Source: Microbacterium sp. (GTDB taxonomy: Bacteria; Actinomycetota; Actinomycetes; Actinomycetales; Microbacteriaceae). Taken from it: 64,000 nt of DNA. This document shows positions 17,163 through 29,051 of this stretch, piece by piece. Location of the stretch: positions 62,001-126,000 of the forward strand of contig NZ_JAPSLI010000002.1 in assembly GCF_031180975.1 (NCBI RefSeq), read 5' to 3'. The first letter of the stretch is position 1. Each line of letters opens with the position of its first letter. The position numbers and the translations under genes were made by a program. The notes below the pieces were generated by a model. That model worked only from the letters and a program-made list of their open reading frames with translations, had not been told where the DNA came from and did not search any database.

Positions 17163-18218
17163 TCAGCGCTCGTTCATCCGCGGTATCAGCACCTGGCGGT
17201 AGATGATCAGGATGCTGGCCGCGACCGGGATCGCGATGAGGGCCCCGAGCAGCCCGAGCAGCGACCCGCCGGCCAGAGCGGCGACCACGACCACGGCGCC
17301 GGGCACGGCGACCGCGCGGCTCATGATGCGCGGGTTGATGAAGTACGCCTCCACCTGCATGTACACCAGGTAGTAGATGCCCGCGGCGATCGCCGTCGCA
17401 GGCGACCCCAGCCCTGGTACCAGGCAGGTCAGGACGATGATGGTGGAGCCGGTGAGCGTGCCCACCAGCGGGATCAGTGAGAAGAAGAAGGCGACCACCG
17501 CGAGCACCGCCGGGAACGGCGCCTGGATGATCGTGAGGAAGATCGCGCTCAGCACGCCGTTGATGACGCCCAGCGTCACCTGTCCCATGACGTAGTAGCC
17601 CACCGAGTCGGTGATCTGGTCGGCGAGGTCGATGAAGCGTTCGCGCTTGGATGCCGGCACCAGCTGATACACCGCGCGCTTCAGCGACGGGGTGGACGCG
17701 GTCAGGTAGATCGTGAGGATCAGGACGATGAACGCGCCGAACAGGCCGGTGACGATCGCCGAGCCCACGACGACGACGCTCTCGGTGATCTGCGTCCAGT
17801 TGTCCAGCAGCCAGCCGTTCGCGTTCGCGAACGCGTCGTCCACGAAGCTCTCCTGCAGCCCGGGGAACACCGACAGGATCCACTCCTTGACGTCGCCGAT
17901 GGTGGAACCCTGCAGGAAGACGGTGATCTGGCTCACCAGCTGACTGATCTGGTCGATCAGGATCGGCACCACCATCAGCACGATGCCGGCGAAGATGGCG
18001 AGCACCCCGATGATCGTGGTCAGCACCGCCGCCCAGCGGGGCAGCCCGCGCCGCTCGAGGAAGGTCACCAGCGGATCGAGGCCGAGGCTGAGGAACAACG
18101 CGGTGCCGACGTAGAGCAGCACCGTGGAGAGCGTCTGCAGGCTGCCGATCAGGAGAATCCCCAGCCCCACGCCGAGCGTCGCCACCAGTGCTGTCCGGAA
18201 CGGGTTGTGGATCTTCAT
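17163..18218 (-). CDS. AI-2E family transporter (PerM/UPF0118-like permease)
   Basis: A 351-residue protein with about eight membrane segments and the family pattern: GLDPLVTFLERRGLPRWAAV, a soluble insert around residues 95-170, and LIPLVGTLTGSTIIVL. Family members export small solutes or couple to ions; the AI-2 link was shown in E. coli TqsA and is not implied here. The start MKIHNPFRTALVAT at 18218 is preferred over an upstream GTG because GGAGGA lies seven bases before it. Monocistronic, divergent from the next gene. Confidence 0.9.
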   Translation of the reverse strand: MKIHNPFRTALVATLGVGLGILLIGSLQTLSTVLLYVGTALFLSLGLDPLVTFLERRGLPRWAAVLTTIIGVLAIFAGIVLMVVPILIDQISQLVSQITVFLQGSTIGDVKEWILSVFPGLQESFVDDAFANANGWLLDNWTQITESVVVVGSAIVTGLFGAFIVLILTIYLTASTPSLKRAVYQLVPASKRERFIDLADQITDSVGYYVMGQVTLGVINGVLSAIFLTIIQAPFPAVLAVVAFFFSLIPLVGTLTGSTIIVLTCLVPGLGSPATAIAAGIYYLVYMQVEAYFINPRIMSRAVAVPGAVVVVAALAGGSLLGLLGALIAIPVAASILIIYRQVLIPRMNER

Positions 18219-18339
18219 GCTCCTCCTGACGTTCGCTCGCCAGCCTAGTTCCTGCCGGTGACGCGGTCGTGTCACGGCTCCACGGCGCGTCCCGATGGCA
18301 CGACGCGGGTGCTCGTGGGCAATGCACAGGTGCTTTCGC

Positions 18340-18345
18340 TAGTCT
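18340..18345 (+). promoter_or_regulatory. -10 box TAGTCT
   Basis: Upstream of the gene at 18402; predicted start near 18352 with a 50-base leader containing AAGGAG. Confidence 0.4.
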
Positions 18346-18401
18346 GAAACGTCGAGCGGAGACCGTCGGCGGATGCCCGAGGTCACGTAAGGAGTCATTT
18401 C

Positions 18402-20225
18402 GTGCGTTTCGTATGGGCCGTCGTGGCCTTCGTGCTGGCCACGGTTCTGATAGGAGCCGGGATCGCTCAGCGCACCGTCTTCATGGGGCCGTCCGAGCAG
18501 CGGATGGAGCTGAGCGTCACCGAGCCGGAGCCGTACGTGCTCGTCGACGCGGACGTCCTCCGCGCCAACCCCGGTCTGCAGACGCTCGTCGTGCGAGGCG
18601 AGGGCGAGATCTTCGTCGCCTACGGTCGCACCCCCGACCTCACCGCCTGGCTGTCGGACACGGCCTACAACCATGTGTCCCTGACGAAGAAGGGCACGGC
18701 GAAATCCGAGCACGTCGAGGCGGCCGTGCCGCGCGAGGACGGCGCCGAGACCTCCGGACGGGACCCGCGCGGTTCCGACCTGTGGCTCGACTCGTTCGTC
18801 GACGAGGATTCCCTCGTCGCCAAGCTGCAGCTCACCGAGGGCAACAGCGTGCTGATCGCGCGCGACGGGGTCGAGGACGCGCCCTCCGACATGCTGGTGT
18901 CCTGGCCGCTCGACACGCGCACGCCGCTGGCGGGCCCGCTGATGGTGGCGGGCGGCATCCTCCTCGCGGTCGGCCTGGTGCTGTACATCCTCGCGATCCG
19001 CCACCAGCGCCGCGGTCGCGGTCCTCGTCGGAAGGGCCCTGGTCCTCTGCCGCCCACCGAACCGATCATGCTGGATCCCGCGCCGGAGCGCGCCGCGATC
19101 GAGCCGGGAACGGATGCCGGAACGGTGCCGAACCCGGGCCGCGCCGAGCGTCGTTCCCTGCGGCGCCGCCTCGGCCTGGCCGTGCCGGCGCTGGCTGTGA
19201 CGGCCGCCCTCGCGACCGGCTGCTCAGCGGACTCCTGGCCGCGGTTCGACGCCGCCACCCCCTCGCCGACACCGTCGCCCACGGTCGTGGCTCCCGAGAA
19301 CCAGAAGCCGCCCGCCGTGGGGGAGAAGCAGGCTGCGCGCATCGTCGCTCAGATCACCGAGACGGTGGCACAGGCGGATGCCGATCTCGACGCCGACATG
19401 GCCGCCACGCGTCTGGAGGGGGCGGCGCTGGAGGCGCGCCGCACCGACTACGCCCTGCGGGCGAAGATCCCCGACCGCAAGAGTGCGACGATCTCGCCGC
19501 GCGACAAGGTCAAGGTCGTGCTCCCCGAGGCAACCGAGACGTGGCCGCGCACCGTGCTGGCGCTCACGGTCGTCGAGGACGACGAGACGGTCCCTCCGGT
19601 GATGCTCACCATGACGCAGGCGGACCCGTGGTCGAACTACAAGGTGTCGTACATGGCCGAGATGCCGGCATCCGGCGAGTTCCCGGAAGTCGCTCCGGTC
19701 TGGCTCGGCGCGACGCGCATCCCGGCGGAGTCCCCGTTCCTCGCCCTGACCCCTGCCGAGCTCGCCGACGGCTTCGCCGACTTCGTGGACGCCGGTGACA
19801 AGAGCGCGTTCGCCGGTCGTTTCGACGAGGTGGCTCAGAAGCTGGCCGCGAACATCAGGCAGAGCCGCGAGAGCGTGGTGAAGGGGCTTGCCGACAAGGG
19901 AGCGTCGAAGACGTCCAAGGTGAGCTTCGACATGGCCCCCACGGACGCCGAGCCGGTGTCCATGGCGACGTTGGACAGCGGCGCCGTCGTCGCGATCAGC
20001 GTCACGGACTCGGAGACGGTCGCCCCGACCACGGCCGACGCCGTCATCCGGTTCGGCGACAACGCCGACGCGAAGGCGCTGACGGGCGCCTCCGAATCGG
20101 CGAAGGGCGTCGTCACGACGTACGGTCTTCAGCTGTTCTTCGCGGTTCCCGCACAGGGTTCCACGGAGCAGATCCGTCTGCTGGCAGCACATCAGGACAT
20201 CCTCAGCGTGAAGGTGATCAAGTGA
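18402..20225 (+). CDS. Membrane protein with an internal lipoprotein-like segment, unknown function
   Basis: A 607-residue protein I do not recognise. Segment 1 (about 1-23) is a membrane anchor; residues 24-165 look extracellular; a second membrane helix spans about 168-188 (GPLMVAGGILLAVGLVLYIL); a basic cytosolic linker follows; then RRSLRRRLGLAVPALAVTAA leads into LATGC-S with Cys at residue 274, exactly the layout of a lipoprotein signal. The remaining 330 residues would be outside, starting with a Ser/Thr/Pro stretch. GTG 18402 has AAGGAG. It overlaps the thioredoxin-TPR gene by four bases. Confidence 0.75.
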   Translation: MRFVWAVVAFVLATVLIGAGIAQRTVFMGPSEQRMELSVTEPEPYVLVDADVLRANPGLQTLVVRGEGEIFVAYGRTPDLTAWLSDTAYNHVSLTKKGTAKSEHVEAAVPREDGAETSGRDPRGSDLWLDSFVDEDSLVAKLQLTEGNSVLIARDGVEDAPSDMLVSWPLDTRTPLAGPLMVAGGILLAVGLVLYILAIRHQRRGRGPRRKGPGPLPPTEPIMLDPAPERAAIEPGTDAGTVPNPGRAERRSLRRRLGLAVPALAVTAALATGCSADSWPRFDAATPSPTPSPTVVAPENQKPPAVGEKQAARIVAQITETVAQADADLDADMAATRLEGAALEARRTDYALRAKIPDRKSATISPRDKVKVVLPEATETWPRTVLALTVVEDDETVPPVMLTMTQADPWSNYKVSYMAEMPASGEFPEVAPVWLGATRIPAESPFLALTPAELADGFADFVDAGDKSAFAGRFDEVAQKLAANIRQSRESVVKGLADKGASKTSKVSFDMAPTDAEPVSMATLDSGAVVAISVTDSETVAPTTADAVIRFGDNADAKALTGASESAKGVVTTYGLQLFFAVPAQGSTEQIRLLAAHQDILSVKVIK

Positions 20226-21163
20226 GCGACATCTCTGCCGCCGCACTTCGGGGTGCGGTCGACCTCTCCTCTCTCCGCAACCGCCCGCAGCCGGCGCCGC
20301 AGCAGCCGCAGGACGGCGGCGCGCAGCCGGCCGCTCCGGCCGGGGGCGTCGTGGTCGATGTCACGGACGCGTCGTTCGGTGAGATCCTCGAGCTGTCGCG
20401 CACCGTCCCGGTCGTGGTCGACCTGTGGGCGGAATGGTGCGGCCCGTGCAAGCAGCTGAGCCCGATCATCGAGAAGGTGACGCGCGAGCTGGCCGGTCGT
20501 GTCGTCCTCGCGAAGGTGGATGTGGACGCCAACCCGCAGATCGCGCAGGCGTTCCGGGCCCAGTCGATCCCGATGGTGGTGGCGCTGCTGGGCGGGCAGC
20601 CGGTGCCCATGTTCACCGGCGCTGTGCCGGAGGAGAACGTGCGTGAGGTGTTCACCCGTCTTCTCGAGGTCGCTGCGCAGAACGGCATCACCGGCACGGT
20701 CCCGGCCGATGGCGAGAGCGCCGCGGCGGAGCAGCCGGTCGAGGCGCCGCTTCCCCCGCTGCACGCCGAGGCGTACCAGGCGATCGAGGCCGGTGACTAC
20801 GCGAAGGCGATCGAGGCGTACGAGCGCGCTCTCGCCGAGAACCCCCGCGACGAGGACGCCAAGGCGGGCCTCGGTCAGGTGAAGCTGTTGCACCGCGTGC
20901 AGGGACTCGATCTGCAGAAGGCCCGCGAGGCGGCGGCCTCCGCTCCGCTCGACGTCGACGCACAGTTCGCCGTGGCGGATCTCGACCTCGCCGGCGGGCA
21001 CGTCGACGACGCGTTCGGTCGGCTGCTCGACCTGTTCGCCGCGCTTCCCGCCGAGCAGCGCACGCCGGTGCGGGAGCGCCTGGTGGAACTGTTCGACCTG
21101 GTCGGCTCCGCGGACCCGCGTGTCGCCTCCGCGCGCACGCGACTGGCGTCGTTGCTGTTCTGA
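20222..21163 (+). CDS. Thioredoxin-TPR protein (CnoX/YbbN-like)
   Basis: A 313-residue cytosolic protein. A Pro/Gln-rich lead is followed by a thioredoxin domain (about 45-150) with active site WAEWCGPCKQL and cis-Pro in QSIPMVV. The C-terminal half is helical, with TPR-like units such as EAYQAIEAGDYAKAIEAYER. This is the architecture of CnoX/YbbN, a chaperedoxin that holds clients for GroEL. Unlike E. coli CnoX, both active-site Cys are present, so oxidoreductase activity is possible. GTG 20222 overlaps the upstream stop. Confidence 0.88.
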   Translation: MSDISAAALRGAVDLSSLRNRPQPAPQQPQDGGAQPAAPAGGVVVDVTDASFGEILELSRTVPVVVDLWAEWCGPCKQLSPIIEKVTRELAGRVVLAKVDVDANPQIAQAFRAQSIPMVVALLGGQPVPMFTGAVPEENVREVFTRLLEVAAQNGITGTVPADGESAAAEQPVEAPLPPLHAEAYQAIEAGDYAKAIEAYERALAENPRDEDAKAGLGQVKLLHRVQGLDLQKAREAAASAPLDVDAQFAVADLDLAGGHVDDAFGRLLDLFAALPAEQRTPVRERLVELFDLVGSADPRVASARTRLASLLF

Positions 21164-21171
21164 ACCTCGGA

Positions 21172-21198
21172 CCGTGCGGCCGTTGCACGGCCGCGCGG
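21172..21198. terminator. Bidirectional terminator between thioredoxin-TPR gene and glgB
   Basis: 12-bp stem CCGTGCGGCCGT / ACGGCCGCGCGG (one wobble) with a 3-base loop TGC, filling the 43-bp convergent gap. Confidence 0.7.
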
Positions 21199-21206
21199 TC
21201 GCACCC

Positions 21207-23410
21207 TCAGCCCCGGGTGGGCGTGGGCACGTGCGGGTCCGCCTGGTAGCGGAACCACAGCGTCGACAGCGCGGGGATCGTCATGGTGGCGACCGGCGGG
21301 GCGTCATCGGCATCCGGATGCGCCGTCACCATGCCGTAGTTGCCGGCCCCCGCGCCGCCGAACTCCGCGGCATCCGTGTTGAGCACCTCGAGCCAGGTGC
21401 CCTCCACGGGCATCGCCAATCGGTACCCGGTCCGTGTGGCGCCGGCGAAGTTCGACACCACCACCAGACGCCCCCCGTGCGCGTCGCGACGCTCGAACGC
21501 CACGATGCTGGGGTCCCAGGTCGGCGCGCCGAGACGCGAGAACGACGAGCCGTCGTTGTCGCGCTCCCACAGCGGCGCCTGGGCGCGGTACACGGCGTTC
21601 ATAGAGCCGACGAATTCCTTCAGCTGGGCGTGCGACGGCTGGTCGAGCAGCCACCAGTCCAGCTCGCGGTCCACCGACCACTCGCCGATCTGGCCGAACT
21701 CCTGACCCATGAACAGCAGCTTCTTGCCGGGGTGACCCCACATGAACCCCAGGTAGGCGCGCACGTTGGCGAGCTTGTGGGCGTGGTCTCCCGGCATCCG
21801 CGAGATCAGACTTCCCTTGCCGTGCACCACCTCGTCGTGACTGATGGGCAGCATGTAGTTCTCACCGAACGCGTACACGAACGAGAACGTGATCTCGCCC
21901 TCGTGGTGCGAGCGGTGGATCGGGTCGCGCTTCATGTACACGAGGGAGTCGTTCATCCACCCCATGTTCCATTTGAAGCCGAATCCGAGACCCGCGTGGG
22001 AGGTCGGTGCCGTCACCCCGGGGAAGGCGGTGGACTCCTCCGCGATCATCACGATCCCCTTGTGCAGCCGGTACGCGGTGGCGTTCACCTCCTGCAGGAA
22101 CCGGATCGCCTCCAGGTTCTCCCGGCCGCCGTGGATGTTCGGCTCCCACTCGCCGTCGCGCCGGGAGTAGTCCAGGTACAGCATCGACGCGACGGCGTCC
22201 ACGCGCAGGCCGTCCACGTGGAACTCGCTGAACCAATACAGCGCGTTGGCGACGAGGAAGTTGCGCACCTCGTTGCGCCCGTAGTCGAAGATCAGCGTGC
22301 CCCAGTCCTGGTGCTCGCCGCGCCGCGGGTCGGGGTGCTCGTACAGCGCCTGGCCGTCGAAGCGGGCCAGCGCGAACGAGTCCTTCGGGAAGTGCCCCGG
22401 CACCCAGTCCATGATCACGCCGATGCCCGCCTGATGCAGCCGGTCGATCAGGTAGCGCAGGTCGTCGGGCGAACCGAACCGGCTGGTCGCCGCGTAGTAG
22501 CCGGAGACCTGGTACCCCCACGATCCGCCGAACGGGTGCTCGGCGAGCGGCATGAACTCGACGTGGGTGAACCCGGTCGACAGCACGTGCTCGATGAGCG
22601 GGTCGGCGGCCTCTCGGTAGCCCAGCCCGCCACGCCACGACCCGAGATGCACCTCGTACACCGACATCGGATGCGACACGGCGTGGGTGGCCGCGCGTCG
22701 CGTCAGCCAAGCGCCGTCGTTCCAGGTGTAGGCGCTGAGGGTGACGACGGATGCCGTGGCGGGCGGAACCTCGGCCTGCTGCGCCATCGGATCGGCCTTC
22801 AGGATCCATCGACCGTCGGCGGTGAGGATCTCGTACTTGTAGCGCGTGCCGGCGCCGAGATCGGGGATGAACAGCTCCCACACCCCGCTTACACCCATCG
22901 ACCGCATGGCGTGGCCCTCGCCGTTCCAGCCGTTGAAATCGCCGACCACGCGTACCGCCTGGGCGTTCGGCGCCCAGACCGCGAAGTCCACCCCGGTCTC
23001 GCCGTCCAGCATCCGCAGGTGCGAGCCGAGCACCTCCCACAGCCGCTCGTGCCGACCCTCGCCGATCAGGTGCAGGTCCATGTCGCCGAGCGCCGCGAGG
23101 TGACGGTACGGGTCGCCGGAGACGGTCTCGCCGGCGCCCTCGTACGCGGTGGCGAGCCGGTACGAGACCGGGGGGCCGTCGTGGCGGCCCTCCCAGATGC
23201 CGTGGGCGACGTGCTCGAGATCCAGCCGCGTGCCGTCGTCGAACACCGCGGCGACGGACTGCGCCAGCGGTCGTCGGGCGCGGATGGTCGTGGTCGTGCG
23301 CCCGACGGCATCCGTGCCCGGGTGCGCCCCGAGCACCGAATGCGGATCGTGGTGGGACGCATGCGCGACGCGGACCCAGTCAGGGGAGGCTGTGACGTCC
23401 TCGATGTAGC

Positions 23411-23414
<4 letters not shown>
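21207..23414 (-). CDS. glgB: 1,4-alpha-glucan branching enzyme GlgB
   Basis: A 735-residue GH13 enzyme that introduces alpha-1,6 branches. N-terminal CBM48-type region (VWAPNAQAVRVVGDFNGWNG) precedes the barrel: MDWVPGHFPKD, GLRVDAVASMLYLDYSR (nucleophile Asp), IAEESTAFPGVT (acid Glu), LPISHDEVVHGKGSL. The start MSYIEDVTASPDWVR at 23414 has AAGGAG and overlaps the glgE stop by four bases; the frame extends upstream but only within glgE. It is last in the glgX-glgE-glgB set. Confidence 0.97.
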
Positions 23415-25477
<2,063 letters not shown>

Positions 25478-25483
25478 ACCTTG

Positions 25484-25489
25484 AATGTA
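25484..25489 (-). promoter_or_regulatory. -10 box TACATT, leaderless glgE
   Basis: Six bases before the GTG start of glgE, within the 75-bp gap after glgX; implies a promoter for glgE-glgB in addition to any read-through. Confidence 0.45.
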
Positions 25490-25552
25490 CAGCGCGGGCG
25501 ACGGCCGGTGACACCCTCGGAAGCCGGTGTGTCACATGCCGGCTCTGCCCGT

Positions 25553-27622
25553 TCACTCCACCCGGAACAGGTGCATCGAGGTGCCAGGGATCGGCAGCAC
25601 CGCGCCGGGCTCGTACCGCAGGTTCTCGGTGCTCGGCACCTCGTCGGCGCTCGACCACAGCGACACGAACGCCGTGGCGCCGTCGAGGGTCTCCGGAAGC
25701 CGCACGTCGATCGGCGCCTCGGTGCCGTGCACGATCAGCAGGATGCGGTTGGTCTCGCCGTCCTCGGGGGCGGCCTCCGCGACGTACTGCAGCGTGCGGT
25801 TGCGGGGGTCGTTCCACCGCTCCGCCTCCATGGTGTCGCCGTTCTGGTCGAACCAGTCCATGACGGACGCCTCCGGGATGTGCTCGCCCAGCCGCGCGTA
25901 CCTGCTGGGGCGGAGCGCCCTGTTCTCGGCGCGGAGACGGGTGAGCAGGGACACGTGCGCGGACAGGTCCTTCTGCCACTGCTCGTGCTCCCAGTTCAGC
26001 CAGGTGAGGGGCGAGTCGTGGCAGTACGCGTTGTTGTTGCCGCGCTGGGTGCGCCCGAACTCGTCGCCCGCCGTCAGCATCGGGATGCCGGCGGACAGCA
26101 ACAGCGTGCCGAGCAGATTCCGCATCGCCTTGCGGCGGGTCTCGAGGATCACCACGTCGGCCGTCTCACCCTCGACGCCGTGATTGAACGAACGGTTCGT
26201 GTCCGCGCCGTCACGGTTGTGCTCGCCGTTGGCCTCGTTGTGCTTCGCGTCGTACGACACGAGGTCGTGCAGCGTGAAACCGTCGTGCGCGGTGATGAAG
26301 TTGATGCTCGCGAGCGGTCCGCGCTCCTCGCAGTACGTGTTGGCGGACCCGGCGAGCCGGTTCGCGAAACCGCCGACGCCGACCGGGGGCGACGCGCGCC
26401 GGGCGTAGTCGATGTCGCTGAGCCAGAAGTTGCGGACACGATCGCGGTAGCGGTCGTTCCACTCGCTCCAGCCGACCGGGAAGTTGCCGGTGTGCCAGCC
26501 GCCGAGCCCCACATCCCACGGTTCGGCGATCAGCTTCACGTCCTGCAGCACGGGATCGTCGGTGATCGCGCGCAGCAGCGGATGCTCGCGGTCGTACTCG
26601 TGCTGGGCGTTGCGACCGAGTGCGGTGGCCAGGTCGAAGCGGAAGCCGTCGATCTGCATCTCGGTCGCCCAGTACCGCAGCGAGTCGAGCACCAGGCGCG
26701 CCACCGCGTCCACCGAGGTGTCCAGGGTGTTCCCGCACCCGGTGGTGTCGACGTACGCACCGTCCTCCAGCTGCCGGTAGTACGAGGCGTTGTCGATGCC
26801 GCGCAGGCTCGAGCGGGGCCCGCCGATGCCCTCCTCGCTGGTGTGGTTGTAGACCACGTCGAGGATGACTTCGAGTCCTGCCTCGTGCAGCAGCTTCACC
26901 ATGCCCTTGAACTCGGCGAGCACCGCCTCCGGACCGCGCCGGCGGGCCGCCTCCGTGGCATAGGCGGTGTGCGGGGTGAAGAAGTTCAGGGTGTTGTAAC
27001 CCCAGTAGTTGGTGAGTCCACGCTCGAGCAGTCGCGGCTCGGGCACGAAGGCGTGGACAGGCAGCAGCTCGACGGCGGTCACGCCGAGCGAGTGGAGGTA
27101 GTCGATCATCGCGGGGTGAGCCAGCCCGGCGTACGTGCCGTGCAGTGCCGGGGTGACGTCGGGATGCCGCTTGGTGAGCCCCTTGATGTGCCCCTCGTAG
27201 ATGACCGTGCGGTCGAGGGGAGTCTTCGGCTTGCGCACGCCGCCCCAGTCGAAACCGTCCTCGATGACCACGGAGCGCCACTCCTCGTAGCCGTCGCCCT
27301 GGGCGAGGCCACGCGAGTACGGATCGAGCAGCAGGGTCTCCGGGTTGAAGACGTGCCCAGGGCCGTGCGGGCCGTTGACGCGCAGCGCGTAGCGGGCGCC
27401 CGGCTGCAGCAGATCGCTCGTCACCTCCCAGACGCCTCCGGGGCGGCGCTCCAGCGGGGTCTGCGCGATCTCCCAGTCGAGGTCGTCGGTGTCGAAGACC
27501 ACGAGCTCCATCGACGACGCGTTCGTCGACCAGACGCGGAGGGTGCCGACGCCGTCGTGCAGCCGCACTCCGAGGTCGTTCAAGACGTCCCCTCCAGGGG
27601 CGGTCGCGGACGGCAGGAACAT
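25553..27622 (-). CDS. glgX: Glycogen debranching enzyme GlgX (isoamylase type)
   Basis: A 689-residue GH13_11 enzyme that hydrolyses alpha-1,6 branches. N-terminal CBM48 region (LRVWSTNASSMELVVFDTDD), then LHEAGLEVILDVVYNHTSEE, DGFRFDLATALGRNA (nucleophile), KLIAEPWDVGLGGWHTGNFP (acid Glu), and NFITAHDGFTLHDLVSYD. The start MFLPSATAPGGDVLND at 27622 has TATCCT seven bases upstream. It is first of three glucan genes on this strand; all three act on the same branched alpha-glucan. Confidence 0.95.
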   Translation of the reverse strand: MFLPSATAPGGDVLNDLGVRLHDGVGTLRVWSTNASSMELVVFDTDDLDWEIAQTPLERRPGGVWEVTSDLLQPGARYALRVNGPHGPGHVFNPETLLLDPYSRGLAQGDGYEEWRSVVIEDGFDWGGVRKPKTPLDRTVIYEGHIKGLTKRHPDVTPALHGTYAGLAHPAMIDYLHSLGVTAVELLPVHAFVPEPRLLERGLTNYWGYNTLNFFTPHTAYATEAARRRGPEAVLAEFKGMVKLLHEAGLEVILDVVYNHTSEEGIGGPRSSLRGIDNASYYRQLEDGAYVDTTGCGNTLDTSVDAVARLVLDSLRYWATEMQIDGFRFDLATALGRNAQHEYDREHPLLRAITDDPVLQDVKLIAEPWDVGLGGWHTGNFPVGWSEWNDRYRDRVRNFWLSDIDYARRASPPVGVGGFANRLAGSANTYCEERGPLASINFITAHDGFTLHDLVSYDAKHNEANGEHNRDGADTNRSFNHGVEGETADVVILETRRKAMRNLLGTLLLSAGIPMLTAGDEFGRTQRGNNNAYCHDSPLTWLNWEHEQWQKDLSAHVSLLTRLRAENRALRPSRYARLGEHIPEASVMDWFDQNGDTMEAERWNDPRNRTLQYVAEAAPEDGETNRILLIVHGTEAPIDVRLPETLDGATAFVSLWSSADEVPSTENLRYEPGAVLPIPGTSMHLFRVE

Positions 27623-27629
27623 GAGGAAC

Positions 27630-27635
27630 AGGATA
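27630..27635 (-). promoter_or_regulatory. -10 box TATCCT, leaderless glgX
   Basis: Seven bases before the ATG on the minus strand. Confidence 0.4.
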
Positions 27636-27725
27636 GAGGGCGAAAGGGGCTTCCGGTGAATCCGCGTCTCACCTCGGTCGAGCCCGAGTGTCGTCGGCGC
27701 TCGGCCGTCGGCAACGGCGGAGTGG

Positions 27726-27731
27726 GAGAAT
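27726..27731 (+). promoter_or_regulatory. -10 box GAGAAT, leaderless cysteine desulfurase
   Basis: Six bases before the ATG at 27738. The same GAGAAT and spacing occur before dinB. Confidence 0.45.
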
Positions 27732-27737
27732 GGACGG

Positions 27738-28907
27738 ATGCGGTTCTACCTCGACCATGCGGCGACGACGCCGTTGCGTCCCGAGGCGCGCAGGGCTTGG
27801 CTGGCTGCGTCCGACCTGATCGGCAACGCGTCGTCGACGCACGGTGCGGGGCAGGACGCCAGGCGGATGCTGGAGGATGCGCGCGAACGTGCCGCGGCCG
27901 TGCTCGGGTGCGACCCCATCGAGGTGGTGTTCACCTCCGGCGGCACCGAAGCGATCAACACCGCGCTGTACGGCCTGTGGCGGTCGCGGCCGGCGGGTTC
28001 CGATGCCGTGGTGCTGCCGGATGCCGAACACCACGCGACCATGGACGCCGTCGCCGCCCTCGCCGCGGAGGGCGCCGTCGTGCGTCCGGTGCGCGTCGAC
28101 GACGTCGGACGCATCGATGCCGGGCAGTTCAGCGCAGCGCTGCCCGGTGCAGCCCTGGCCACCGCTCTGATCGCGGGGAACGAGTCGGGCACCATCAACG
28201 ACGCACCCGGGCTGGCACGTCACGCGGCGACGGCGAGCGTGCCACTGCACCTGGACGCGGTCGCGGCGCTCGGGCATCTGCCGCTGTCGTTCCGTGGGCT
28301 GCGCGGCGACGCGCCGGCAGGCGCCGGGCTGGTCGCGATGAGCGTCGCCGGCCACAAGATCGGCGCGCCGGTCGGGATTGGTGCGCTCGTCGTCGCCCGC
28401 ACCGCACGAATCGCGCCGCTGCTGCACGGCGGGTCGCAGCAGCGCGGCCTGCGCGCCGGCACCCAGGATGTCGCGGGAGCCGCCGCGTTCGCGGCCGCGC
28501 TGGACGCCGCCGAGGCCGAGCGGGACAGCGAGGCAGCACGGCTGCGCCGCCTGCGCGACCGGCTGATCGACGGTATCCGGCGGGCAGTGCCCCAGGCGCA
28601 GCTGCTGGGTGACCCGGTGGACCGGCTCCCCGGCAACGCGCACGTGCTGTTCCCCGGGGCGGTGGGGGAGAGCCTGCTGTTCCTGCTCGATATGGCCGGC
28701 GTGGCGGCGTCCACCGGTTCGGCGTGCCAGGCCGGGGTCGCCGAACCGTCGCATGTCGTGATGGCGATGGGGCGCAGCGAACGCGACGCCCACAGCGTGC
28801 TGCGGTTCACGCTCGGGCGCACGTCCACCGACGCCGACGTGGACGCCGTCCTCGCGGTGATCGCCGACGTCTACGCGCGCGCTTCGCACCCGTCCCCCGG
28901 TCGTTGA
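27738..28907 (+). CDS. Cysteine desulfurase (NifS/IscS class)
   Basis: A 389-residue PLP enzyme that moves sulfur from cysteine to a persulfide. MRFYLDHAATTPLRPEARRA is the family N-terminus; PLP Lys is in SVAGHKIGAPVG, the stacking His in DAEHHATMDAV, and the active-site Cys in ASTGSACQAG. Position just before mnmA suggests it feeds sulfur to tRNA 2-thiouridylation. The final codons and stop (TGA 28905-28907) fall inside the first unit of the downstream repeat array, so the C-terminal PGR is repeat-derived. Confidence 0.94.
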   Translation: MRFYLDHAATTPLRPEARRAWLAASDLIGNASSTHGAGQDARRMLEDARERAAAVLGCDPIEVVFTSGGTEAINTALYGLWRSRPAGSDAVVLPDAEHHATMDAVAALAAEGAVVRPVRVDDVGRIDAGQFSAALPGAALATALIAGNESGTINDAPGLARHAATASVPLHLDAVAALGHLPLSFRGLRGDAPAGAGLVAMSVAGHKIGAPVGIGALVVARTARIAPLLHGGSQQRGLRAGTQDVAGAAAFAAALDAAEAERDSEAARLRRLRDRLIDGIRRAVPQAQLLGDPVDRLPGNAHVLFPGAVGESLLFLLDMAGVAASTGSACQAGVAEPSHVVMAMGRSERDAHSVLRFTLGRTSTDADVDAVLAVIADVYARASHPSPGR

Positions 28908-29006
28908 GCGAGCGAGCGCAGCAGTCCGTTCCCCGGTCGTTGAGCGAGCGCAGCGAGCCCGTTCCTCGGTCGTTGAGCGAGCGAGCGCAGCGAGCGAGAC
29001 GAAACG
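28898..29006. repeat. Tandem CGGTCGTTGAGCGAGCG repeat array
   Basis: Three imperfect units begin at 28898, 28934 and 28967 (spacing 36 and 33 bases). Each starts CGGTCGTTGAGCGAGCG and continues with GCAGC(GAG)-type runs, closing with GAGACGAAACG. The class is a familiar intergenic repeat of high-GC Actinobacteria; here it lies between the cysteine desulfurase and mnmA and overlaps the former's stop. Confidence 0.8.
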
Positions 29007-29038
29007 CCCCATCCGGCCCGCTGCCAGCCACCCGCTCG

Positions 29039-29044
29039 TAGACT
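29039..29044 (+). promoter_or_regulatory. -10 box TAGACT, leaderless mnmA
   Basis: Seven bases before the mnmA ATG. Confidence 0.5.
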
Positions 29045-29051
29045 GGACCCC

